Below are positions 15,001 to 24,376 of a DNA stretch of 64,000 nt, piece by piece (within the stretch, counting starts at the first letter, position 1; each line of letters starts with the position of its first letter). The notes below the pieces were generated by a model. The model saw only the letters and a list, made by a program, of their open reading frames with translations, did not search any database and was not told the origin of the DNA. The stretch spans positions 661,925-725,924 of the forward strand of contig RHPI01002069.1 of NCBI GenBank assembly GCA_009103225.1, given 5' to 3'. The DNA is from Chlorokybus atmophyticus. Its lineage: Eukaryota; Streptophyta; Chlorokybophyceae; Chlorokybales; Chlorokybaceae. The translations under genes and the position numbers were made by a program.

Positions 15001-17390
15001 GCATTGCCTTTTACCGAGTGCATAGGATGAATGTCAACGAACTGGGATCGCTGAGAGTAAGTGGCGATCATGTCGACAAGCTTGAATATGTCCCTGTATT
15101 GCTCCTGCCCAAGTGCTATCGTAAAGACATCACTACCAAAAGAGCGTCACAAAGCACTGTGACCACTCCAGGTGCATTACCTTGCTGAGGCTTAGCGCAA
15201 CTTGATCGAACCTAAGCTTCGCTTGGTTCTTAGCATCAGAGACATTTGGCTTTTGACTGGAGGGCGATCTGCGGTAGAGCATGGTGGCCGCGACTGGCAA
15301 AAGCAGGTAGTGTGACTCGTGCTGTAAGGCTGCCGCCACAGCAGTCTCACCGTGTTCTGTACTGACCTGCAGCACACAACACTGTCAGGGACGCTCTTAA
15401 GTAGTACTTGGTTCCTGCATTACGTATGTGAGACAATTTACTTGTTTGGCAACTTTGGTTGCCAGAGTCATGTCTTCGAACCCGGTTTCCTCCACTGTTT
15501 CTAACACAGAAATTGCACCTGTCTTTTGGCCAGTGACCCTGGGCAAGAATAACTGCAGGCACACAAGGTGGTCAGCAATCAGCCTGCCCAAGGAAAACAG
15601 GAAGCTCATGGCTATAAATACCTCACTCCAATCCTCTGGCGTTAAATCGCCCCATGCCTTACGCAGGCGCCATGGGCGTCTCTCTGAGTCCACATAGGCC
15701 GCAAGGCGGCTCAACTCCGCTTTCTACAAGGACTCAAGCGTCAGTGGACAGCTGGTGCACACATCTCGTGCTGGCAATATATGCTAACCATTTGCTTTAC
15801 CTTGCGCGCCGCGCCCGTCGTGTTTTGAACAAATGTCTCGCTACCCGCCTCATCCACAGTAACCGCAGAGAGCTTTTCCAGGGTGACACCCATGGCAAAT
15901 GGATGTCCAGGATTACTGCAACGGGACAACAACATAATGACGTCGCATGCTGTTGGCGACTACTACTTGCCGATTTGCATCGCCGGCAGCAGTCATGCAA
16001 ACGACAGGCACACCCCATAGCACAGTAGTGGGCGCAATACCTCACCAGTAGCATGGTCTTGCATCAACATGCTGAGACCAATCAATGACTAACCTTTCGG
16101 TATCCTCATATCGAATATGTACATTGGTTATGGACAGCTGCAAGTTTGCCACCACAGTACTCACAAGGGATGTAATCCAGGAGACTTTCTGCATACGCGA
16201 AAGCAAACGTGACAAAGCAACCACGCATGACAACGTGAGCTAGGTTCAAGCAAACTCGTGTACTACCTGTACACTGTTGGGATCAGGAACTTCTCCATGC
16301 TGTTTTGACTTGGAATTGAGCCAAGCAACCTCCGCGTCCTGCATAAGAATGCGCAATAAGCAAAACAATGCCACACCATTGCCATCATTTGGCCAGTAAA
16401 GTAGTTGCTTACCTCCACTCGGCGCAGCTTCCGCTGAATCAGAGCTTCAAGCTCTTCCTCAGTCTATACGAGTGAGCACTGTCAGGGCTTGACCCTACCA
16501 ACTGCATCGCATCGGTCACAAAACTGGTATTTATGCACCTGTGCCGCTTCAGGAGCTTTGTTGGGCTCGGCCAAGATAAAGATGCGGTCCAAGCGCACAA
16601 TCACAGGCTCTCGACCCAAGCGTGACCATGGCACCTGCAGAACCCATGCAAACAGTTACAGCACTTGCACACCTGCAGAACCAGTGCGTTTAGCAAGCAA
16701 ACGTACACTGAGCCGAACAGATCCCAGGAAGCCAGCTTTTACAGTGATGGGAAGCTTTAGGGCGTTTAGCGCCTCCTTCTTGAGTGACAAATTCTTCAGG
16801 ACAACATCACCTGCTCAAGATGGTGGTCACAGCCATTGTGAAAACGCATACTTTACTAGCTGTTTTTGTGGTCGGATGCTGACAGTTGGCATGACCGCAG
16901 TCCAAAGCAACTCACCGGCCAACACGCTTATAGACAGCGCCTTGTCGTCCAAGCCAACAACATACTGCCCAAGGTACTTGCGCAGCAGTTGCAGAACCTG
17001 ATAGGTGGGATGTCAGAGGCTAGCACACAGCTCAAAAGCATCAACGTTGTTTATTGTCGGTCATTACAAACTACATGTCAACCATAATCTGCTGCAATAC
17101 AACATGGAAGCATATACAGCTGTGCAACAAGCATGGTGGCGCAGCATTGTGCCCATGCAGATGAAGAACAGACGCACACAAGCATAGGCGCGTATGCTTT
17201 GCAAATCTACATGTCCAACAAATGCAGTTACATCACGGATGCTCACACAGCTGTTGCAATAAGCATGGTGGCGCAGCACTGTCCATGCCGAAGCAAACAG
17301 CAGCACACAAGCAGATCAACGCGTATGCTCCTCTACTTGCACAGCGCTGACAAGCAACCCCTTGACAGTACCAACCTGCGCTTCAAACAT
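1..17390 (-). CDS. VPS13: VPS13-like bridge lipid-transfer protein (C-terminus outside window)
   Basis: VPS13 proteins form a long hydrophobic groove that moves lipids between membranes at contact sites. The N-terminus is the chorein domain. A 15-nt first exon (17376-17390) encodes MFEAQ and splices in frame to an exon starting at 16997 that reads VLQLLRKYLGQYVVGLDD. Later exons read ALNALKLPITVKAGFLGSV, VPWSRLGREPVIV and ITNVHIRYEDTER. These match the plant VPS13 N-terminus closely. Some 40 or more short exons follow, carrying repeating-groove segments, four VPS62-like motifs near 5.4-6.8 kb and the VPS13 adaptor-binding (VAB) region near 0.5-3.3 kb. The gene runs off the left edge, so the ATG_C/PH end is not visible. 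Most internal exon borders were not resolved one by one. The family is certain, while the exact subfamily (plant VPS13M1, M2 or S type) is inferred. Confidence 0.88.
528..3280 (-). other. VPS13 adaptor-binding (VAB/SHR-BD) region
   Basis: Minus-strand exons include VRFSEGRKQLTFRSLVRVVN, then NDTDVSLGVSSCPLGYPSD, the segment RYIPIKGWGSKGHF, and RIENRSSIPLQLRQAGVPG followed by TIPTLSSAAFAWE. The last pair resembles the plant VPS13 segment in which a stretch on weak or native residues leads to FAWDEP. This region recruits VPS13 to membrane adaptors in characterised homologues. The exon ending at 528 has a clean GTGAGT donor. The reading to the left of 528 is ambiguous. Confidence 0.7.
5380..6830 (-). 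other. Cluster of four VPS62-like motifs inside VPS13
   Basis: Four exons on the minus strand repeat the pattern W-x-P-x-x-P-x-G-[YF]-x-x-x-G-[CD]-x-I: IWLPVAPPGYATLGCI near 5.4 kb, IWRPQPPPGYRILGDCI near 5.85 kb, MWAPIAPRGFLALGCI near 6.5 kb and VWRPIAPWGYSPAGDCI near 6.77 kb. The second copy follows FQRIWWDKG. Plant VPS13 proteins carry such VPS62/DUF946-type modules, so these support a plant-type architecture. Function of the modules is not known from the sequence. Confidence 0.75.
13200..15930 (-). other. VPS13 N-terminal extended-chorein region
   Basis: Exons carry family-typical segments: HPFAMGVTLEKLSAVTVDE (about 15.9 kb), LSRLAAYVDSERRPWRLRKA (about 15.7 kb), YLLLPVAATMLYRR (about 15.3 kb), FVDIHPMHSVKGNAPAWWRF (about 15.0 kb), WEKIEEFVMYRKKYVDLYAA (about 14.8 kb), VVHLDISAPKIAVPLND (about 13.3 kb). 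They line up in order with the chorein region of plant VPS13, including the RYRRKYI/YVxLY-type segment. They are part of the same minus-strand gene. Confidence 0.8.
16090..17390 (-). other. Chorein_N domain exons of the VPS13-like gene
   Basis: Seen exons, in transcript order: 17376-17390 (MFEAQ); 16997 down to about 16916 (LLRKYLGQYVVGLDD); about 16811-16710 (VVLKNLSLKKEALNALKLPI); about 16633-16540 (VPWSRLGREPVIVRLDRIF); about 16464-16414 (TEEELEALIQRKLRRVE); about 16337-16270 (DAEVAWLNSKSKQHGEVPDP); about 16190-16090 (containing ANLQLSITNVHIRYEDTE). The order and wording follow the N-terminal lipid-entry module of plant VPS13. Each visible junction has GT-AG borders. Confidence 0.85.
17119..17324. 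repeat. Imperfect direct repeat in VPS13 intron 1
   Basis: Two related blocks, about 17119-17196 and 17249-17324, share the pattern GTTGCAATAAGCATGGTGGC-like, then GCAGCA, ACACAAGCA and GCGTATGC. They lie between the 15-nt first exon and the second exon of the VPS13-like gene. Confidence 0.55.
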
Positions 17391-17956
17391 GCTGACAGCA
17401 GAAGCACCAGGCGCGGCGAGCAGCAGGTGTCAACCGCAGTCGCATGTCAACTCCGGGAAGCATCCCACCAGCAGCATCTTCAATGCAGCGCAGCCACCAC
17501 GCTACAACTGCGCCAACCTCGCTTCTGCACCTGCTGCCTACCTCAATTGCGCCGCAGTCCTCCCCGCCGGCCCGGCCGCTTCCGCCACACCGTCGTCGGC
17601 ATAAGCTTGAGGTTAAGCTGAGCGCATGCAACCCGCTACACGCTGAGCTTGCAGTGTACCGCCACGTGGAAGCATAGTGGGAAATGTGTCGAGTGCAACC
17701 CTAAAGTTGAAAATGCAAGCTTTGGGGTGTTGGCGACAAACGCATTGTCGGCATGCTGCTGGGAGGCGGTGTCATGCTTGGCGGGAGGGAGGGTCGGAGA
17801 CGATGAGGGCGTAGTGGGAGGAGAAAGTGGGGAGAGGCAGCCAAAGCTGCTGGGCGGCAGTGTCATGCTGGGCGGGAGGGAGGCTGGGAGGCGATGAGGG
17901 CGTAGTGGGAGGAGAAAGTGGGGAGAGGCAGCTGAAGCTGCTGCTACTGCAGCCGC
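17391..17956. promoter_or_regulatory. Shared promoter between VPS13-like and TWD40-1 genes
   Basis: A 566-bp head-to-head space separates the two start codons. It holds a roughly 91-bp tandem duplication (about 17765-17945; the shared sequence GTCATGCT starts at 17771 and 17862) made of purine-rich GGGAGGAGAAAGTGGGGAG blocks. No TATA box was identified with confidence. Use as a bidirectional promoter is inferred from gene orientation only. Confidence 0.5.
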
Positions 17957-20900
17957 ATGGAGTTTGGGTGGGTCGGGGCAGTCGACGCCCGACCGCTCGC
18001 GGTTGCTGGGGCGCAGGGCGGCGGTGCTGCCAGAGGGAGGCTGCCAACCGTCCGTTGCGCAGCCTTCCACCCGACGCTGCCTCTGCTTTCGCTTGCTGTT
18101 GGCAGCAAAGTCGCAGGTATTGCATGCGCAGTGCCTACTACGCGGGTTGTGTGCTGCTTGCCTGGGTTGAAGTTTGTACGTGTAGCAGGGGAATAGTCGG
18201 AATACTTGTCAGCACAGCACAGCACTGTTGTGCAGTTGTGCGCATTTGGTGGAACGCGCTTGATTCAGGCATGTCGACGATGCATGTCGGCTATGAGCCG
18301 TGCAGTGAACCCGTGCAATAAACTACTAAGTGAGACTGTTACTGATTACGTGCATCATTGTTTGGTGCAGAGTACGATGTGCCTAGTGGCGCAAAGCTGG
18401 CAGAGATTGACTTGGGAGGCAATGCAGTCCGCATTATTTACAACAGCACTGAGGACCACCGTCTCATCGCAGTGCTAGAGGTCTGTGCTATGCTTGCAGC
18501 TGCAAACAATACTAGAATGATGACCTGCGCGGCATTTATCTTTTCTCATGTGCTACAGGACCGCTTAGTCAAGTCTTGGGACTTCCAGACACAGCGCCTG
18601 GACACTTTGCATATCCCAGTTCCCAAAAAGAAGGAAGCTCTTGTCAAGCTTACAGACGTGCACGTAGCGGTTATGCACCAGAAGCCTTTAATGTTTTATG
18701 TGCCTGATCGCAAGAGCACCATCATGGTTGTGGGCACTCTCCCCGGTGTTTTTTCTGGACAAAAGCTGAAGCTCGAGTACAAGAAGAAAGTTACGGCGCT
18801 TGCTTGCCATCCCAGGGCCCCAATCTTGGCTGTTGCGTACTTGACTGCAGCTGTACGCTTATATCGACTCGAGACAACAATGGTACTTCATGCGTCCTTC
18901 TCGGTCTCAGCAGCGGGCAGCAAGAAGTTGCCATATGGCACCGCCATTGCATTCCATCCCAATGGTGCTGTTGTGTTTCTTGGCGATGCCAGTGGCATGA
19001 TAAGTGCTTGGCAGTTTTCTGCCACACCCCGACCACTCTGCAGGCAAGCTGACATGCTGTTTATTTGAAGTGTCCATTGCAATGATTGATAGATGCGATG
19101 CGAACGTCACATGTACAGTGTGCAGATACCAGGTGGAGCGTGTTGCTCGCTTGCCTTTCACTCCACTTTCCAAACGCTAGTCTCCCTTTCAAGTGCCGGA
19201 GTGCTGAGCACATGGTACTTGAGTGCAACCGCTGAGAAGAAGTTCAAACTCGAGGCAGCAGGTGAGCACTGAAGTCGCCGTTATGTATCACAGAAAGTTC
19301 ACAGCACTGGCTTAGTGCTGTACACAGTTGTACGACATTTGCGTATAGTTGGGGCGAAGGACTTGACAGTATGCATCACTGCCCGGTGTGGGGCACTTGC
19401 TTGGCTATCGCACATCTGCTAAGTAGATGACATAGTGCATGAAAGCATGTCTCCACTGCATGCTCATTGGTGCTGTATCAGGGGAGCCATCAAGCACAAA
19501 GAGTCTTTTGCAGATTGGAGCATCTGCAGGCGTCATCAATGATCTCGATCTTCTCGCAAATGAGCCACCAGTTGTCAAAGGGATCAATCTGCACCCACAT
19601 TTGAACCTATGTGTCCTACAGTTGGCCGCTGTTCAGGTATGTGTGAAGCAGAGCAGAAGGCCGGTGCTGTGGTTGCTGTATCTCAATGAACATGTTTGGG
19701 CAGGCTGCAGGTTCTGAGTTTGAGGTGGCAAGTTTCTTGTCAATGCGTCAATCACAGCGCAGCTCCCAGCAGACACTCACGTCGTCTGTGCAAAGCCTAA
19801 GCCTGGATGCCAGCACTGAGCTGAAGCTTAGGGAACGCCTGAGTTCTCTTGCCCTGTCGCAGAAACCCGTCAACGTAAGCATGCAGTCGCTTGCTTCCAT
19901 GAGATCAAGCAGTGTATTCAGCGTGCGCGACAGCAATGGTGCCGCATCAGTACGCAGTGCTGCTGAGGAGCTTGTGCGATTGTTGCCGCAAGTCTGCTAC
20001 TCTGTTCCCTTCCTTCGGTTGCAAGATACATGCAACCTGCTTCGGGACACTGCTATTTGCCAGCCTGTTTCACAGCGGATAAACCAGTTCGACTCCCGCT
20101 CCTTGGCAACAACATACCCCCGCCTGGTGTACTTCATGGATGCAACTTCACTCATGGCGTTTGATGTCACAACATCGGCCATGAGTAGAGTGTTCCAGCT
20201 GGCTACTCATAGTCCTGCCGGAACATTGCGAGCGCCCGTGCGCTTGACCATTGCTGACCAGCACGCCATGGTGGTGTTCAGGAACGATGTCTCTGTAAAG
20301 GCTGCCGCCGGCAGTGCTGTTCATGAAGCGCTTGTGCTACCACATTTTGCAGATGCAGAAAGACGCGCCCAGCAGTTTCAGGCTTCAACACCTGGCGCCA
20401 GCGATGGAACTACTCTTATTGTAAATCAAGTCAGTTTTAGCTTACTTGTCTTTGAAGATGGCGATTATGCTCAGTTGAGCTCTCTTGCTGAGGAGCCCGC
20501 AGCACAGGTCAAGATAAGTTTTGAGCGGTATCCTGTGCGACGCGTCTTTGCCACACTGAGTGGTGCGTTCAACTGCGAACTGTTATGAAATAAATAGGTG
20601 TTGCTGCTGGAAGTTCGGTTGTACTGACTTTGCAAGTGTGTAACAGAAGGGATGGTGTTATTTGCGGACTCGAGGCAGCTGTGGTCATACAACCTTGGTC
20701 CTGTTATTCAGTCCATGCAAGGGTCGTTAGTGCCGGCACCTGTCATTGCCAGACCAGTGCAGCAGGGTTATCGACTGAGACTGCGAGAAACTGTGCTTCA
20801 AGTATGTGATGTCACGTAGCGTACCTGATATAGTGATGCTGAGTTTGAACGTTTTCATTGTGCGGAGTTGCATGTTATCACTTGGTTGCTGTGCCCCGAC

Positions 20901-23900
20901 TTAGAGCGTCAAAGCCGCCTTGTTAGCTTCACTTCCTGATCATCACGTTTTACCTTGTTTGCAGGTTGCTTGGCAGGAAACTTCAAAGGGAGCAGTTGTT
21001 GCCATGCTGACTACACAACGCATTACCATCCTGTCCTCCACACTTGCGCCTATCGTTGGCACTTCAGCTTCACCAGCGCAGTTTGGCACTACGCCTTTCT
21101 TGTCTGTACTATGGGCTGGTCCTGCTCTCTTCTTCACAACAACGTCACATGTGAAATATCTTGGCTGGGATGGAGAAGTGCGCACAATCTGCTCCCTGCA
21201 TACGCAAGGCACAGGTTCGCAAGGGCTGCTGTCTCCACGAGATCATTGGCTGAATGCTCTATGTCGTAAGAGCTTGACGCTTGCGTTGTGCAGCCCTTCT
21301 GGCAGTGCTGGAAGATCGGTTGGTGCTTGCTCATCATAGTGGCCAGAGCGCTGGGCACTCGGAAGCTCACATGCAGCAGGTTGGGCTTCTGGAGCCAGTG
21401 GTCATTGGTTGGTTGACCATGAAAGAGCATTGGGACAGCACTCTAGACGTTGAAGACAGCATCCGAGGCGTCATCAAGAAGTAAGTGGTCTTTGCAGCCG
21501 AGGATCAACATCCACAGCAGCACAACCTCTCACACATTCCTTGGTCTTGGGCAGGTTTGATGCGCGTCGTGTTTCAACATCTGTCCTGGACTTACTATGT
21601 GAGGCCGGTTTGGCATCATTGGCATTGGAGGTAAGAAATTTCCATGTTGCATTCTACCAGTGACCATCAGCATCTTGGTTTAGTAGTAAAAAGTTGACAC
21701 ATTGCCTTGACCTTTACACCGTGCAGTTGGCAACTGAAGGCCCACAATTCACCAAGCTGCAGCGATTTGACTGCGCCGTTGCAGCACATCGCATTGAGAC
21801 AGCTTTGCAAATACTTCTGGACGAGTGGCAGCATACTCCGGACTATCCTCATCTGCATCCAGCATCACCTCTTTATGCGCGCTTCAAGGACTTTGCAGCT
21901 GTGTGCGTGCAGCATGGACAGTTTCAAGCTGCACACAAATGCTACAGCATCATCCGCGACTTGGAGGCCCTTTATGAGTTGGGGCTTTGTGATCGAAATG
22001 GCAGCTTACTGCAGGCAAGTGTGCATGCCAATGAGCAGTTTGCATATTGCAAAGGATCTCGCAGTATTCAAGGGACTTGCATGAATTGATGACATGTGTT
22101 CAATGTCAGGACGTGAAGTCAAAGCTGCAGCCATCAGTTTCTGAGAGTACGCAAGGAGACCGTGCAGGGGAAGGGTTCTTCCCTTGGCAGCTGGAGGGAT
22201 GCAGAGATATGCCAAGCCTGGCGGATGCTTTCATCAATCGTGCAAGAGCACAGGGCTTAGTGGCACCGGGACAGCTGCCGTCAATTGCAAACTGGCCAAT
22301 GTCCGTGGATCAGAAAGAGTGGGGTGTGTCGCCAGACACATTAGTGCACATGCGCACCGGCCTAGCAATAGGAGAGGGTCCAACTACCGTCCCTGCTGCT
22401 CAAGCTGACAATGTCTGGCACTATCTGGGCGCTGTGTCACCCAACATCAGCACGAGCATCGATGGCACTGCTCCTGCTGCTGCAGCTGCAATGAATGGAG
22501 CTATAGCGCGGACAAGCATGGACTGGTCAGCCAATGCAAGTGTGCTGTCAGTTAGCAGTTCTCAAGGCTCATTCACAGCTGGTCAGCTTGAGCCAGAAGT
22601 GCAAGATGCCAGGACCGCAGAACCTGCATCTGATGCTCAAATGAAGGCATCACAAGAGTTTAGGCAAGGCTTTGGCGACGACACATCAAGTAGTGATGAA
22701 GAGGGTTCAGAAGCGTCCGAGGACAGCAATAAACCCAAGTTTCAGATTCGCATCAAGAATGTCAACGAGTCGCAAGGGGTTGACGTGCAGAAGTTGCGCA
22801 GCGCAGTACAGACCATCAAGCTTGGTCCTCCATTGGCCCCAGGTGCATTGACCCTGGGTGCTCCACGCGCTGGAGGCAAGGCATCCAAGTTGTCATTTGG
22901 CAAGAAGAAACCTGCAAAAGACGACAGCAGTAGCGATGATGAGGGGCAGTCTGCACAGAGCCAGCCTTCACCCACACCCAGTGGGATGTCTATGCGCCCA
23001 CCGTCTTTCACCATGCAAAGCCCCACTACCAGCTCAGATGCAACCTTCAGCACCGGCCTTCCCAGCCCTGCTATGAGCTCGTTTCCGAGCCCGCTACCCA
23101 GTCCTGCCCCATCTATAGGCAGGCCCATGGGCATGGGTATGGGCAAGCCGATTGGCATGGGCAGGCCGATGAGTACTCCAGGCATCAGTTCTAGCTTCAG
23201 CAGCATGCGTTCGAGTGCAAGCAGTGAAGTTACTACCACAGCTGTCAGCCCAGGTGGTCTTATGCAAGGCACCAGCAGCTTCCGGCCACCTTCTCCATAT
23301 CAACCGGTTGCGGTAGACCGGGAAGTTGCCATTGAACATGCAGCTGTTGAGTGGTACCGCAAGGCTGTCGGTTGCTTGGAACAAAATCAAGCCAGTGATG
23401 CCCTTATGTTCCTGCAATACGCGTTGGTGGTGTTAAAGCGTGACCTTTTTGAGGAGGGAAAGGACATCGGCACTCAAGCCAAAGCCTGCGGCCAGTACAA
23501 GGCTGCCTGCCTGTTGATGAAGGAGATGGAACGGCTTGGAAGTCAACCAGATGTTGCATCAAAACCGCAAGTAGCTCGGTTGTCTCGCTATGCTAGTGCG
23601 CTGCCACTCAACGTCACTCATCGCATCACATTCATGCGCACATGCGTGAAGCGCAACATGGAGGTGCAGAACTATGGCTTCTCTAGGCGTGTACTGGAGG
23701 TCCTTATAAGCAAGGCTCCTGTGGAGAAGCGAGCCGAGCTGCAACGCCAGATAGATGTCTGTGATGCAGCTGGCGGAGGGGATCGTTCCATCACTCCCGG
23801 TGAAGACCCCACCAAGTTTTGTATACGCACCTTTGTCCCTCTCGTTGTAGGACAAGAGGATGGTTGGTATCGCTGCGATGTGTGCACCATGCATTTCTCT

Positions 23901-23975
23901 GATGTGCAGACAGAACTTGGAGGAGCGCCACCTGAGTGTGGTCACTGCGGTATAGGGACGCTTGCTTTTGTGTAG
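17957..23975 (+). CDS. TWD40-1: TPLATE/TSET complex subunit TWD40-1 (TTRAY-type)
   Basis: TWD40-1 is a scaffold subunit of the TSET/TPLATE adaptor complex, which acts in endocytosis at the plasma membrane in plants. Exon 1 (17957-18116) starts MEFGWVGAVDARPLAVAG and reaches the first WD40-type segment CAAFHPTLPLLSLAVGSKVA. It joins in phase to 18371-18480 and then 18559 onward. The beta-propeller part reads TALACHPRAPILAVAY and TAIAFHPNGAVVFLGD. Middle exons carry VAWQETSKGAVVAMLTTQRI and TSHVKYLGWDGEVRTICSL. The alpha-solenoid part includes FDARRVSTSVLDLLCEAGLA and LYARFKDFAAVCVQHGQF. A long last exon (22110-23975) has a Ser/Pro-rich linker, the segment RNMEVQNYGFSRRVLEVLIS and a C-terminal zinc-ribbon pair, CDVC and CGHC. 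The order matches Arabidopsis TWD40-1 along its whole length. The intron at 22015-22109 appears to use a GC donor. Confidence 0.92.
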
Positions 23976-24376
23976 TTGCAATATCATGTTGTCAACTGCG
24001 CATGTCTTGGACATCGTGCTGGCCGTATGCGCAACATGGTTGCCTTGTTCTAGTCGTATACCTGCAATGCCACATGCGTGCCAAGCTCTGCACATGTCGA
24101 CTTGCTGTTCTGTGTTGGCAGTCCAGACCACCGGTACCTGATGGTATTGTGCTAATGTATGTCTCATGTGTGGCGTATGTGTGCAAAGAATGCAGTGGTA
24201 ACATAGCAGTGGTAATGTGTATGCCTGTGTCTGTTTGCATGGCTGAGGATTGTTGGCCGCACGCAGGGTGCAATGCTGTGGCTGACACATGCCTGCACAT
24301 GCACGCCATTCATACTTGCACGCTTAATGTGCACGCATGCATGCACGCACGCAGGCAGAGCGGACACGCAGCCATG
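23976..24376. other. Short convergent intergenic region
   Basis: About 400 bp separate the stop codons of TWD40-1 (plus) and APC5 (minus). It contains TGCATGCACGCACGCAGGC-like alternations near 24330-24355, a composition also common in introns here. No gene is seen. Confidence 0.6.
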
